DNA of 64,000 nt from Deferribacteraceae bacterium UBA6793 (GCA_002452405.1 DKFP01000004.1:186001-250000); one strand, 5' to 3'. Numbered from the stretch's first letter, positions 42,930 through 51,876 are shown. The notes: generated by a model not told the origin, from the letters alone. A program made the numbers and translations.

Positions 42930-44087
42930 ATGCAGAGAGTTATATTATTTGTTTTAATCTCACTACTGTCTTTATATGCCTATGCAGGTAATAACGAGCT
43001 TGAATATGTCCATAGAGTATTTCAGGCGAAATATGTCTATAAAGATGGCGCAGACAGGCTGGATTCTGTCTTTTCTGCTGTGATAAAGCGTGAGCTGTCG
43101 AAACAGTGCCCAAATACTGTGTTGAAACAGACATCGGATTATTCATCGGATTTGTGGGACGAGGCATTAGCACTTTGCCCGGCTGTGGCTGGCGGCGATA
43201 TTCTGAATGTAATCAGGCAGGGATTTGCGGAGTTTGATCCGGACATTGAGCTTGACGAACCCTTAAAGTTTTCAGGCGAATTTGGCGGGCTTGGGTTAGT
43301 TCTTAACAGCAAAAACGGCAAACCCGTTATCATAGAAATCCTAAAATCTTCGCCGCTATACGGCTCAGAACTGACCGAAGGCACTGTTATCGAATCTGTT
43401 GACGGTGTAAAAGCGGATTCAAGCGATAAGGCAGCCGACATGCTTAGGGGCAAGGTTGGTGCTGCCGTCACCTTGACGGACGATAAAGGCAGAAGCTACA
43501 CAGCGAAGCGTGTTCCGATATTTGACAGTTCCGTTGAAATGAACAGGTATGAAAAGGATATCCTGTACATAAGAGTCAGAAAATTCTCAGAGAACTCCGC
43601 AGAAAAAATCAGAGAAATTCTGAAAGCATATCCGAACCGTAAGGGCGTGGTTCTCGACATGTCAGCCAATCAGGGCGGGCTTATCACAGAGATGTTTGCG
43701 GCTGAGGGACTTTTTACGCAGAGGCAGCCTGTGGCTGATATGGTCAAAAAAACTGATATGACACAATATAAGATTGCATCCGCCGGTGGAATAAAAGAGT
43801 CGGTTGTTGTTTACGCCGACAAAATGACAGCGGCGGGCGGTGCAATGCTTGTGATGCTGATGAAGAGAGAGGGAGCAAAAGTTATCGGCTCTGAAACAGA
43901 TAAAATCCGACCAGTCAGAACAGCATTTACTCTTTTGAGCAATAAACCTGTTAATACAAAGATAGTTCTGCCCATAGCAGAGCTATATTACGAAGATACA
44001 AAGATAAGCGGCGAAACAGTGAAACCGGATATAAAAGCAGACAGCCGTGAACAGGCATATGAAAAAGCCGCAGGAATATTCAAGTGA
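42930..44087 (+). CDS. Exported PDZ/S41-like protein, catalytic serine missing
   Basis: A 385-residue exported protein (signal MQRVILFVLISLLSLYAYA). A helical N-terminal part resembling C-terminal processing proteases is followed by a PDZ domain (FGGLGLVLNSKNGKPVIIEIL, SPLYGSELTEGTVIESVDGV) and the S41 core (LYIRVRKFSEN, KGVVLDMSANQGG). The catalytic serine region, SASASE in Tsp/CtpA, reads TAAGGAM here, so the nucleophile is lost; the Lys of the dyad is not placed clearly. It is probably a binding pseudoprotease. It overlaps the next gene by 4 bases. Confidence 0.82.
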   Translation: MQRVILFVLISLLSLYAYAGNNELEYVHRVFQAKYVYKDGADRLDSVFSAVIKRELSKQCPNTVLKQTSDYSSDLWDEALALCPAVAGGDILNVIRQGFAEFDPDIELDEPLKFSGEFGGLGLVLNSKNGKPVIIEILKSSPLYGSELTEGTVIESVDGVKADSSDKAADMLRGKVGAAVTLTDDKGRSYTAKRVPIFDSSVEMNRYEKDILYIRVRKFSENSAEKIREILKAYPNRKGVVLDMSANQGGLITEMFAAEGLFTQRQPVADMVKKTDMTQYKIASAGGIKESVVVYADKMTAAGGAMLVMLMKREGAKVIGSETDKIRPVRTAFTLLSNKPVNTKIVLPIAELYYEDTKISGETVKPDIKADSREQAYEKAAGIFK

Positions 44088-45682
44088 AAAACATCACGCT
44101 CAAGCGCAATAGGTTTACAGATGGAACTTTTGTATTAAGGCGTATGGAAGGCGGGAATGTTCGATATTTCCATGTATCCAAAAGCGGGATAAGTGTTGAG
44201 TACCAGAAAGATGGAATATCAAATGCTTATATTGACAATAACCTGAAAGTCGGCGGAGAGACTAAAACATTTCCGGATTCTATGCCCCTCGATGATATTG
44301 CAAGAATTGTAATGGTTTTTGTTTTGGATGATTCTGTTGAGGTTCTGTATAAAACGGCTGGCGGTGTGGTGAATTGTTACAAATTCGAGGCGACTGATTT
44401 CACCGTATTTGTAAGATATGAGAATGTGTTCCGCTTTGAGACAGGAATTCTGGGCGACTCCCGCAGAACTCAGCTTGCATTTTCATATGACAGCCGATAT
44501 TTCAGCCCGACTTATTACATTGATGAGAACAACGAACGTAAGAAATATGGATATTACGAGCTTGATTATCCCTGCGCAACATTCGGCAGAAAGGTCAGTT
44601 TTGAGATTACGCAGAAAGGAGTGTCTTTACACGGAATAGGACATTTTGACCCGTTTCTGCTGATGCTCAGAGATGCTTATGAATGCCTTTCCGAGGATGA
44701 GAAAACAAGTCTTCACAGGTTTTTGTCAATAGCTGAAAGGTACATCAACAACCTGAAAGTAAACAGAGATTACGATTATGAGCTGGTTCTAAACGGTGAT
44801 GAATGCGATGAGGTGCAGGAGCTGATAGATAAATTAGCCAAAAAGCTGAATGCCACATGGAAAAGAGAATGTCTCTTTTCTGATGCTGAACAGGGGCATC
44901 CGGCAGGTAAAGAGGTTTATCAATACAGCAAAAGCTATTATGAACTTATCTGGCAGTGGCAGATTGAGTTTTATGGCAGCGGTGATTATGTCACGATAAA
45001 ATGTGGTACAAGTACATTAGATGATGTTATGAAAATCCTCGGTACAGATATCCGCAACAAACTTTTGCCCTATTTCAATTACAATAAATTCTACAATGAT
45101 TATCCTGACACACAGCTTCTAAACTGGAAGTATGAATATTTCCCCGGACTTCCGGACATGAATAAAGAAGATTACCCATGTTTTCACTGCAAAAGCGAAA
45201 ATATATGGAAATATCGAAATGAAGACATGCTTTCCGATAATAGCGATACAACATTATATTGCAAAACCTGCGGCTATTATCACAGGCGTGTCATAAAGTA
45301 TGCGGCATACAGCGATGAAAGCAACGACTATGTCCACGATTCTTATTTGTATAAGTTTGGTATTTACAGTAATTTTTCTGTTCTCAGAAAGGTCTTATGG
45401 TTTGAGAACGAAAATGGTAAATATCGGATTGAGCTTTGGGACGATGGCATGATGGCAGAGTTTACGAATCTGGAAGGCGAACGTATTGATACGTTGCGTT
45501 TAAATTCTATATATATTTTCTGGGATGATGAGCAGGTTGGTTTTAGCTTTAAGGAGGGTGTCATTTGGCTTCTCAGGCTTTCATTCACAGATGCACAGCC
45601 GATTCTTGACCATATCGGTGTCATAAACAAAAAACTGCCCGACTTGCATACGCTTAAAGAGAGGTATTTTATAACGTCATAA
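44084..45682 (+). CDS. Zinc-ribbon protein of unknown family, 532 aa
   Basis: A 532-residue soluble protein without signal peptide; start is a GTG at 44084 overlapping the previous stop (GTGA). A zinc-ribbon is visible in the C-terminal third: CFHC about residue 366 and CKTC about residue 393. Otherwise the sequence is beta-rich in the first 170 residues and helical between about 195 and 270. I do not recognise a family. As last gene of the operon with an exported S41-like protein it may be its cytoplasmic partner. The 3' end overlaps that of the convergent Fic gene by 6 bases. Confidence 0.72.
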   Translation: MKNITLKRNRFTDGTFVLRRMEGGNVRYFHVSKSGISVEYQKDGISNAYIDNNLKVGGETKTFPDSMPLDDIARIVMVFVLDDSVEVLYKTAGGVVNCYKFEATDFTVFVRYENVFRFETGILGDSRRTQLAFSYDSRYFSPTYYIDENNERKKYGYYELDYPCATFGRKVSFEITQKGVSLHGIGHFDPFLLMLRDAYECLSEDEKTSLHRFLSIAERYINNLKVNRDYDYELVLNGDECDEVQELIDKLAKKLNATWKRECLFSDAEQGHPAGKEVYQYSKSYYELIWQWQIEFYGSGDYVTIKCGTSTLDDVMKILGTDIRNKLLPYFNYNKFYNDYPDTQLLNWKYEYFPGLPDMNKEDYPCFHCKSENIWKYRNEDMLSDNSDTTLYCKTCGYYHRRVIKYAAYSDESNDYVHDSYLYKFGIYSNFSVLRKVLWFENENGKYRIELWDDGMMAEFTNLEGERIDTLRLNSIYIFWDDEQVGFSFKEGVIWLLRLSFTDAQPILDHIGVINKKLPDLHTLKERYFITS

Positions 45683-46726
45683 AACCCGCCATTTTGAGCC
45701 TCTGCCTTGACCGGACTGAGTCAGTCGTCCCTCTTTTTGCAGCGAGCTTAGCGTTTTCTTTATCAGTGGTATGCTGACATCCGGCAGTTTAGCCGAAATT
45801 TCCGCCACAGTGAATTCTTTGATAAACGAAAGAGCCTCACGCCGTATTAAATCTGCTTTTGGCGCAACAACATCCTGATTTGATACTTTGCTGTCAAATT
45901 CTTTGTACGCCTCTTTCAGTATCGAAATGAAAAAGCTCCACCACGGGATAATGTCGTTATTGCCATCATGCCAGCCTTGGGAGCTATTGTATAAAACTGC
46001 GTAGTATTCCTCTTTTCTCTCTTCAACGAGCCGTTCTAGGCTTATGTATCTGCTTACAATAAAACCTTCTTTCAGAAGCAGATAGGTTGTCAGAAGTCTT
46101 GAAATCCTTCCGTTGCCGTCAAGGAATGGGTGGATACAGAGAAAATCGAAAACAAATGTTGCAATTTTAAGAAGCGGTGGGAGATGGGATCTGCCGTATG
46201 CAATGCAAAGCCTGTCCATCAGATCAGGCGTATCCATCGCAGTTGCAGGGATAAAACGAATCTTTTTTTTACCGGATTCGTCAAATTCTATAATCTCATT
46301 GTCTATCTGCTTGTATGCTCCTGCGTGTCCGCTCTCCGGGCATGTCATTTCATGCAGACTGAGAATGAGTCTGCTGCCGAGGGTTTCGGAGAAATCTGAT
46401 TTATAAATGTAATCTAAAGCTCTTTTGTATCCGAGAAGCTCTTTGTCGGGACGTTCCAGCGGTTTAATATCGCCGTTTAAGAGCGGTGCGAGGCGTTTGC
46501 GCTCAATGGTTATGCCCTCTATGCGGTTGGAAGATTCTACGCTCTGGATTACAGTTTTATTGAGAAGACTGTTCAGCATCTCTGCCTGTGTTTTTGAGTA
46601 CAGATCCTGCCGACCACGGTACTCCATGCACTGGCTGAAAAGCCAGCTGACACTCATGGGAATATTAATATCATTGAGTTGTTTCTGTTCTATGTTTAAT
46701 AACATGTTTATCCAATTATTATCCAA
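45677..46726 (-). CDS. Fic-family protein with intact active site
   Basis: A 349-residue protein. An N-terminal Fic/DOC-N-like region contains the self-inhibitory motif SNRIEG (Ser66 to Gly71). The Fic loop is complete, CIHPFLDGNGRISR (His199), so AMP transfer to a target hydroxyl is expected once inhibition is relieved. The C-terminal 70 residues form a winged helix (VAEISAKLPDVSIPLIKKTLSSLQKEGRL in part). Fic proteins of this layout act in autoregulation or toxin-like control of host proteins. It is monocistronic, in an AT-rich accessory region. Confidence 0.92.
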   Translation of the reverse strand: MDNNWINMLLNIEQKQLNDINIPMSVSWLFSQCMEYRGRQDLYSKTQAEMLNSLLNKTVIQSVESSNRIEGITIERKRLAPLLNGDIKPLERPDKELLGYKRALDYIYKSDFSETLGSRLILSLHEMTCPESGHAGAYKQIDNEIIEFDESGKKKIRFIPATAMDTPDLMDRLCIAYGRSHLPPLLKIATFVFDFLCIHPFLDGNGRISRLLTTYLLLKEGFIVSRYISLERLVEERKEEYYAVLYNSSQGWHDGNNDIIPWWSFFISILKEAYKEFDSKVSNQDVVAPKADLIRREALSFIKEFTVAEISAKLPDVSIPLIKKTLSSLQKEGRLTQSGQGRGSKWRVL

Positions 46727-46802
46727 TTAATCAGAGATTATCCAATTAGTAATGTGAAGTCAAACAGAATATTATAGGTTGAGTCTAGAGTTGAAAAAAA
46801 AG

Positions 46803-46825
46803 GGCATACTGTGTCGCAGTATGCC
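46803..46825 (-). terminator. Terminator of the DUF1566 pair
   Basis: GGCATACTG and CAGTATGCC form a perfect 9-bp stem with a five-base loop, followed on the minus strand by a run of T. It lies about 130 bases after the stop at 46954; no other minus-strand gene intervenes. Confidence 0.75.
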
Positions 46826-46953
46826 AAATGTTATCGGATTGCAACGAGATATGAGAAACTTGCAAGAAGCTACGAAGCCATGATTACATTAGTGGCTGTA
46901 TTAATATGGCTAAAATGAATGTGAACAGCCCCTACTTTTAAATCATTTCTTTT

Positions 46954-47454
46954 TTAGAAGTTTGTTGGGTTAAGAAAAGGTCCTTTAGTCGGAATGCCGC
47001 GCATTTTATATATTTCATTTTTATTTGCTGTGCGGACACAACGCACAAATTTTTTCTCATTTGTTGATGAAATATGTATATTGCCTTCTTCAAATGAAAC
47101 AGTATTGACCTTATTTTGTTCTGCTAATATTGATGTCCAGTAACTATCTCTAACACCATATTTAAAAACAAGAAATATTGCTGGTACTGCTCTGTGTCTA
47201 TCAACAATATATAATAACTCATTTACAGATGGCAACCTCCAATCAGAGTATCCATCAAGTACCTTTTCGTCGCAATACTGTTTTGCGGTAGAGAAATACA
47301 TTGAAACAAATTTTGAATCTTCATCATCTTGCCACATTAGCAACCTTATGTCATCCATTACTATATTGTGATGATTAGCATGAATTAGTTCAGCACTAGC
47401 ATTAAAGATGAAAACTAGTACAAACACTGTTGTCAGCATAAACTTATCCAACAT
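46954..47454 (-). CDS. Exported DUF1566 protein, copy 2 of tandem pair
   Basis: A 166-residue exported protein (signal MLDKFMLTTVFVLVFIFNASA) with one DUF1566/Lcl_C domain: LLMWQDDEDSKFVSMYFSTAKQYCDE, DWRLPSVNELL, SYWTSILAE and KKFVRCVR. It is about 60 percent identical by eye to the gene at 47493-47999, so it is a tandem duplicate; in the duplicate pair the C-terminal 20 residues differ completely. A GGAGG site precedes the start. Role: likely surface ligand binding (C-type-lectin-like fold, family knowledge). Confidence 0.85.
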   Translation of the reverse strand: MLDKFMLTTVFVLVFIFNASAELIHANHHNIVMDDIRLLMWQDDEDSKFVSMYFSTAKQYCDEKVLDGYSDWRLPSVNELLYIVDRHRAVPAIFLVFKYGVRDSYWTSILAEQNKVNTVSFEEGNIHISSTNEKKFVRCVRTANKNEIYKMRGIPTKGPFLNPTNF

Positions 47455-47492
47455 GTAATTCCTCCAAAATTGTTATTTAAATAGTCACTGAA

Positions 47493-47999
47493 TTAGAGGT
47501 TAAGTCTTCTTCGTTCATTGACTTCAACTTTGCTTGCATTTCTAACGCATCTCACAAATTTTTTATCATTTCTCGATAACAAGTGTATATCACCATCATT
47601 AAAAGAGATAGCGTTTACTTTATTTTGCTCTGCTAATACAGATGTCCAGTAAATATCTCTAACACCATATTTAAAAATAAGAAATAATGCTGGTGCTGAA
47701 CGGTGTCTATCAACAAGAGATAATAACTCATTTACAGATGGCAACCTCCAATCCGTGTAATCACCAAGTATCTTTTCATCGCAATATTGTTTTGCAGTGG
47801 AAAAATTCATAGAAACATGTTTGGAATCTTCATCATCCTGCCACATCAAAGATGTTTTTTTATCTATCACCAAACTGTCCACACTATCTCGAAACATATA
47901 TAAATTATTTCCAAACAGAGAATCTGAATATGCTTCAAACGTAATGTAGAACATAAAAATAGAAAAAAGGATAATTTTTTTTAACATACTTTGCTCCAT
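47493..47999 (-). CDS. Exported DUF1566 protein, copy 1 of tandem pair
   Basis: A 168-residue exported protein. The ATG at 47999 follows an AGGAAAAG site. The signal region MEQSMLKKIILFSIFMFYITFEAYS is followed by a DUF1566 domain with the blocks TSLMWQDDEDSKHVSM, DWRLPSVNELLSLVDRHRS, IYWTSVLAEQNKVNA and KKFVRCVRNAS. It is 38 bases upstream of its duplicate and probably co-transcribed with it. See also the larger DUF1566 lipoprotein at 25377. Confidence 0.85.
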   Translation of the reverse strand: MEQSMLKKIILFSIFMFYITFEAYSDSLFGNNLYMFRDSVDSLVIDKKTSLMWQDDEDSKHVSMNFSTAKQYCDEKILGDYTDWRLPSVNELLSLVDRHRSAPALFLIFKYGVRDIYWTSVLAEQNKVNAISFNDGDIHLLSRNDKKFVRCVRNASKVEVNERRRLNL

Positions 48000-48032
48000 C
48001 TTTTCCTGTAATTTATGAGTTTTATATATTTA

Positions 48033-48158
48033 TTAGTGTAGAAAGTTATATAGCATCATGCCAGAAATGCCTATTAATGAGAGAATAATCAGTGCTGCTC
48101 CTCTTGCGCCAAAAATCAGTACCAATAGTAAAAAAACTACAAAAAGTATAATATTCAT
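48033..48158 (-). CDS. Small membrane protein, 41 aa
   Basis: An open frame of 41 codons, MNIILFVVFLLLVLIFGARG then an AALIILSLIGISGMMLYNF hydrophobic stretch. A strong GGAGGTCAGG site ends directly at the ATG. Two hydrophobic helices are separated by a GARG turn, so it is a candidate small hairpin membrane protein. It lies between the phase-variable lipoprotein and the DUF1566 pair on the same strand. It could also be a hydrophobic type I toxin-like peptide, but no antisense promoter is evident. Confidence 0.5.
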   Translation of the reverse strand: MNIILFVVFLLLVLIFGARGAALIILSLIGISGMMLYNFLH

Positions 48159-48208
48159 CCTGACCTCCATTTATGCCGTTACACATTTTACTTTAAAAGT
48201 CACTATTT

Positions 48209-48661
48209 TCAATGTGCCAATCGGCATTCTATTTCTATGCTGTATGGAGAGAGTGTTGCACTACATGCATCATCCTTTGAATATACATATTGAGTCGAGT
48301 CGCGGCTACGAACAATTGCTGTTCCAACTTTTATGGTATTATCAAAATACAACACCTTGAAAATTGCACCTGAAACTTCATTATCTCTGTTTATATTTAG
48401 CTTAATTGTGGTGTAATCATTGTTGCATCTGTCGACATCCAATGTACTTGTATATGATTCTTTTGAAAAATAGTATTCTTCATTGCAATTATTGGTATTT
48501 TCTTTTGATAGTTCATAACTATACACTTTAAATAACTCGCATATAGAGTAGATAGTTTCGTTGGTTTCTCTGGATTGAGCAACATGAACAGAGTCACTTC
48601 TTGAACATGCTATATTTAATACAAATAACACTGTACTTACTATTAGAATTTTTTTTTTCAT
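48209..48661 (-). CDS. Small Cys-rich lipoprotein
   Basis: A 150-residue lipoprotein with lipobox LNIAC (Cys19). The mature part is acidic and has five more cysteines, probably in disulfides, and ends in IEIECRLAH. No family is recognised. A GGTGA site precedes the ATG. Its promoter has a nine-G tract in the spacer, which suggests ON/OFF switching. It is the first of four minus-strand genes for small envelope proteins. Confidence 0.72.
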   Translation of the reverse strand: MKKKILIVSTVLFVLNIACSRSDSVHVAQSRETNETIYSICELFKVYSYELSKENTNNCNEEYYFSKESYTSTLDVDRCNNDYTTIKLNINRDNEVSGAIFKVLYFDNTIKVGTAIVRSRDSTQYVYSKDDACSATLSPYSIEIECRLAH

Positions 48662-48686
48662 AAATCACCAAAATAATTCTTGTATA

Positions 48687-48714
48687 ATTTTAATGCCCCC
48701 CCCCGAAAAGTCAA
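48687..48714 (-). promoter_or_regulatory. Candidate phase-variable promoter with G9 tract in the spacer
   Basis: On the minus strand TTGACT (48709-48714) and TAAAAT (48687-48692) are 16 bases apart, and the spacer contains nine consecutive G (48696-48704). Gain or loss of one G would change the spacing to 17 or 15, as in known slipped-strand switches of porin genes. The gene start is 26 bases downstream. Confidence 0.55.
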
Positions 48715-48841
48715 TGCCAAAACGTGAGAATTGACATGAGTGTGATGTTTAAATTCAAAATACCTGTCATAATCAAGCAGTCAAAATCCCACTTGATTCA
48801 TTTCCCACATGCTCTTATACTTATATTAAAAGGAGATAAAT

Positions 48842-49108
48842 ATGAGTGTAGCTGAAAAAATAACTCTTAAACCCGACAGCAAGGGCAGAATCACCCTGGG
48901 CAAGCTCTTAAACGGTGTCAGCAGCGTCCATGCATACGTGGATGAGGAGAACAGGATAATACTTATACCCTTTAAAGAGATACCGCTAAATGAAATCACT
49001 GAAAAAGAAGCATCTGTCATATTAAAAGATATGCTTTCAAAAGTTACTAAAGAGTCACTGCACGATGAAATAACAACCGGAGAAAAGACAGGGAACGAAG
49101 AATGGTAA
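48842..49108 (+). CDS. AbrB/MazE-like antitoxin
   Basis: An 88-residue protein. Its N-terminal 50 residues (ITLKPDSKGRITLGKLLNG, HAYVDEENRIILIPF) fit an AbrB/SpoVT swapped-hairpin DNA-binding domain; the C-terminal 38 residues are helical and acidic, as expected for the toxin-neutralising tail. An AGGAG site is 7 bases before the ATG. It overlaps the mazF-like gene by 7 bases, the typical order for antitoxin first. It should repress the operon. Confidence 0.8.
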   Translation: MSVAEKITLKPDSKGRITLGKLLNGVSSVHAYVDEENRIILIPFKEIPLNEITEKEASVILKDMLSKVTKESLHDEITTGEKTGNEEW

Positions 49109-49440
49109 AGAAGTATACACCTGAAAAAGGAGACATTGTGTGGCTTGATTTTGACCCTCAAGCAGGGCATGAACAGCGTGGGCACAGACCTGCTATAGTT
49201 CTCACAGGTCACGAATATAACAAGAAAACGGAGCTTGCTCTTTTTTGCCCTATTACGAGCAAATCAAAGGACTATGTGTTTGAAGTACCCGTTAACCATG
49301 ATGAGGTTTCCGGATATATTCTTTCGGATCAGGTGAAAAGCCTTTCATGGGAAAAAAGGGATGCAAAATTTATTACAAAAGCATCCGATGCAGAGCTTCA
49401 AACTGTTCTAAGAAATCTTAAAATAATTCTGCTTGGTTGA
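49102..49440 (+). CDS. mazF: MazF-family endoribonuclease toxin
   Basis: A 112-residue toxin of the MazF/PemK/ChpB group: YTPEKGDIVWLDFDPQAGHEQ, the RGHRPAIVLT segment, LFCPITSKSKDYVFEV and SGYILSDQVKSLSW are all characteristic. It cleaves mRNA at short single-stranded motifs in the cytoplasm. It is translationally coupled to the antitoxin gene and its stop is 1 base from the next start (ankyrin protein). Confidence 0.93.
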   Translation: MVKKYTPEKGDIVWLDFDPQAGHEQRGHRPAIVLTGHEYNKKTELALFCPITSKSKDYVFEVPVNHDEVSGYILSDQVKSLSWEKRDAKFITKASDAELQTVLRNLKIILLG

Positions 49441-49441
49441 T

Positions 49442-51502
49442 ATGAGAAAACTGATTTTAACATTACTGTCTCTGTTCATTGTTCCGCTTGCCTTTGCGGC
49501 TTCAGACAGCTTTAATATCTGTCGTTTTGCGTATATCGGCGATGCGGCTAAGATTAAGCCTTTTCTTGATAAAAATATAATCAACACGAAATGCGAAAAG
49601 GAGATGACACCTCTGCTCTGGGCAGGGTTCAACGGACATGACGATGTTGTTAAACTGCTGATAAAGAGCGGTGCGGATATAAACGCAAAGAGCACCAGCG
49701 GACGCACAATACTAAGCTATGCGGTGCAGAATAATGATGCTGATATGGTTAAATATCTGTTGAAGAACGGCGCAGTGATAACAGAATATGACGGCATAGA
49801 CCCTATTTATGAATCGGCAGACAGAAACAAAGGCACACTCTTCCCATTGTTTGTTAAATATCTGAAAAAACCTGACAAAACCTATGAAATTGAGCGTGAT
49901 TATAAATGGTCGAGGACAGAAACAACACTACTTATCAGGCTGGCTTCCAATGGCGGTTTAAACTCTGTAAAACTGCTTGTGGGCAAGGGCGCAGACGTAA
50001 ATAAACCGAACTCAAGGGGCGAAACACCACTCATTGCGGCACTGAGAAACAAGCATACCGACATTGCCGAGTACCTGCTTTCAAAAGGCGCAAAGGGAGA
50101 CACAAAAGACATCCAGGGAAACTCTTTGTTGACCTACAGCATAAAAATGAACAGACCGGATTTAGCAATTAAAGCTCTGGATGGCGGAATAAAAGCCGAA
50201 GAGTCCGTCGACTGCACGATTATGAAGGATGAATATCAGGAAGAATATCGTATTAAACAGGCTGACGGAGAATACAGACAAGAGTGTTCATATCTTCATC
50301 TGGCGGCGGCATATGGTAATATTGCCATAGCAGATGAGCTTCTGAAGCGTGGGGCTGATATTAAAGAGCGAAGCGGAGAGTTTGTCAGAATGGATGCCGC
50401 GGGTTACGCTGCTTACAAAGGCAAAACAGACATGCTGAAATTCCTTATTGATAAAGGTGCTAACCCGTACGTCAAATATTATAACAGGAGCCCACAGGGC
50501 AACTTTGGGCTTTACTATGTCGGTCTGGGCGGGACAAAATACACCCTTTTCAGCCTCGCTGCGATGTCCCTTGACCGCGAGAAAGAGATGCTGGAATATC
50601 TGCTCTCTCTGCCCGATGCATCTTGGTATGCAGAGAACGAGACGGAGTATTTTTATATTAACATTACTGCGCTGGCGGAAGCGGATGATAAAGATGGTCT
50701 TTTCCCGTGGATGCTGGACAGAGTGGATAAGATGAATTTTGCCATGAAGCCTGATGCTCTGAAAATATTGGCGGGTATGAACGGATATGAGGAACCGAAA
50801 GAGGAACCGAAAAAACAGCGGACAATAGATGATGATGTGTATGATGCCGTTAATACAGGCGACATAGCCGCCGTGAAAAAATATATTGCAGACGGGTATG
50901 ATATAAAGACCAGAAAGCCAGATGCGGTATTTTATGCCTATTCCGAGGATAAGTACGATATGGCGTATTTTCTGCTGAATCAGGGACTGGACGTTAACAG
51001 GCATTATCTCGGAGACGAAAATCAGCCGACTCTGCTTCTTTGGTCGCAGAAATGGACAGATGAGAAGGCGGCATTTATAAGGTATCTTCTTGATAACGGT
51101 GCGGACATAAATCAGGTACATGAAGGAAAAAACCTGCTCTATGAAAGCCTCAGATATGATAACAGAAAATTTCAGAAAGAATTGTCAGACAGAGGTGCAG
51201 AGTTTCTGTGTAAATCATTCATGCTTAGAAATCTTGCAGAGCATGATAACAATGAGGATTTCTTTGATAACGAGGCGATAAAAGTCCCCAGAGAAAAACT
51301 GTACAGGTGCGTTGATTTAGCAGAAACAGTTATTATGATAATCAGAGACGAGAAGAATCCTTATAAACTGATGCAGAGTGTTTATGATTCCGGGATAAAG
51401 GTGGATTACGGCACAGTCAAAGAATGGTTGGACGATCAGAAACCAGGCAGAGTGACAGAGGATGCAAAAATAGCGGTAATGTACTTCTGGCTAAAAAACT
51501 AA
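49442..51502 (+). CDS. Exported ankyrin-repeat protein
   Basis: A 686-residue exported protein (signal MRKLILTLLSLFIVPLAFA). At least seven ankyrin repeats are visible in the first two thirds, for example TPLLWAGFNGHDDVVKLLIKSG, ADINAKSTSGRTILSYA, NADMVKYLLKNGA, GETPLIAALRNKHTDIAEYL and LHLAAAYGNIAIADELLKRG; more follow near residue 470-580. The ATG at 49442 is 1 base after the mazF stop, so the gene is tied to the toxin operon. A periplasmic protein-binding role is inferred. Confidence 0.87.
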   Translation: MRKLILTLLSLFIVPLAFAASDSFNICRFAYIGDAAKIKPFLDKNIINTKCEKEMTPLLWAGFNGHDDVVKLLIKSGADINAKSTSGRTILSYAVQNNDADMVKYLLKNGAVITEYDGIDPIYESADRNKGTLFPLFVKYLKKPDKTYEIERDYKWSRTETTLLIRLASNGGLNSVKLLVGKGADVNKPNSRGETPLIAALRNKHTDIAEYLLSKGAKGDTKDIQGNSLLTYSIKMNRPDLAIKALDGGIKAEESVDCTIMKDEYQEEYRIKQADGEYRQECSYLHLAAAYGNIAIADELLKRGADIKERSGEFVRMDAAGYAAYKGKTDMLKFLIDKGANPYVKYYNRSPQGNFGLYYVGLGGTKYTLFSLAAMSLDREKEMLEYLLSLPDASWYAENETEYFYINITALAEADDKDGLFPWMLDRVDKMNFAMKPDALKILAGMNGYEEPKEEPKKQRTIDDDVYDAVNTGDIAAVKKYIADGYDIKTRKPDAVFYAYSEDKYDMAYFLLNQGLDVNRHYLGDENQPTLLLWSQKWTDEKAAFIRYLLDNGADINQVHEGKNLLYESLRYDNRKFQKELSDRGAEFLCKSFMLRNLAEHDNNEDFFDNEAIKVPREKLYRCVDLAETVIMIIRDEKNPYKLMQSVYDSGIKVDYGTVKEWLDDQKPGRVTEDAKIAVMYFWLKN

Positions 51503-51876
51503 ATATGGCATGTACGTGGTTTATTAACTGTATGTATTTTTATTGATTCATGGGTATAAAAGACATCACGCCTATTAAAAAATACCCATATTACAAAATA
51601 TATACAGCTTCAAGGCTGTCATGTTTTTCAGCTCAAAAATGACGTTTTTTAATTCTATTTCACCCTTTTTAACACTTAGAATCTTATCTAAATAAACAAC
51701 AAAAAAGCATATACGGTATAAAAGGTTATAAACGGGTTTAAGTGTGGCATTATGTGTGGCAGATTTTAGCTATTTGCGGCGATTGTATAATTATTCACAG
51801 CAATATTTACTGTAAATATTATTTGCTTTTGCGGTGATTAGAGATTATATTTAACGCAAAGAATGCGGTGAATAAT
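51503..51876. other. AT-rich intergenic region without a gene
   Basis: No convincing open frame. There is a direct repeat of TGTGGCA (51746-51752 and 51757-51763, by eye) whose reverse complement resembles the GTGCCA repeat at the end of the integrase remnant near 63739-63754, and several short inverted repeats such as GCAATATTTACTGTAAATATT. The last 30 bases are the leader of the Fic gene. Confidence 0.4.

Noticed and set aside
49442..51502. Ankyrin protein as a cytoplasmic antitoxin of MazF
   Set aside because: It has a signal peptide, and a normal AbrB-type antitoxin gene precedes mazF.
51740..51765. TGTGGCA direct repeat as an attachment or integrase arm site
   Set aside because: Only a short resemblance to the GTGCCA repeat at the integrase end, in opposite orientation, and no integrase fragment beside it.
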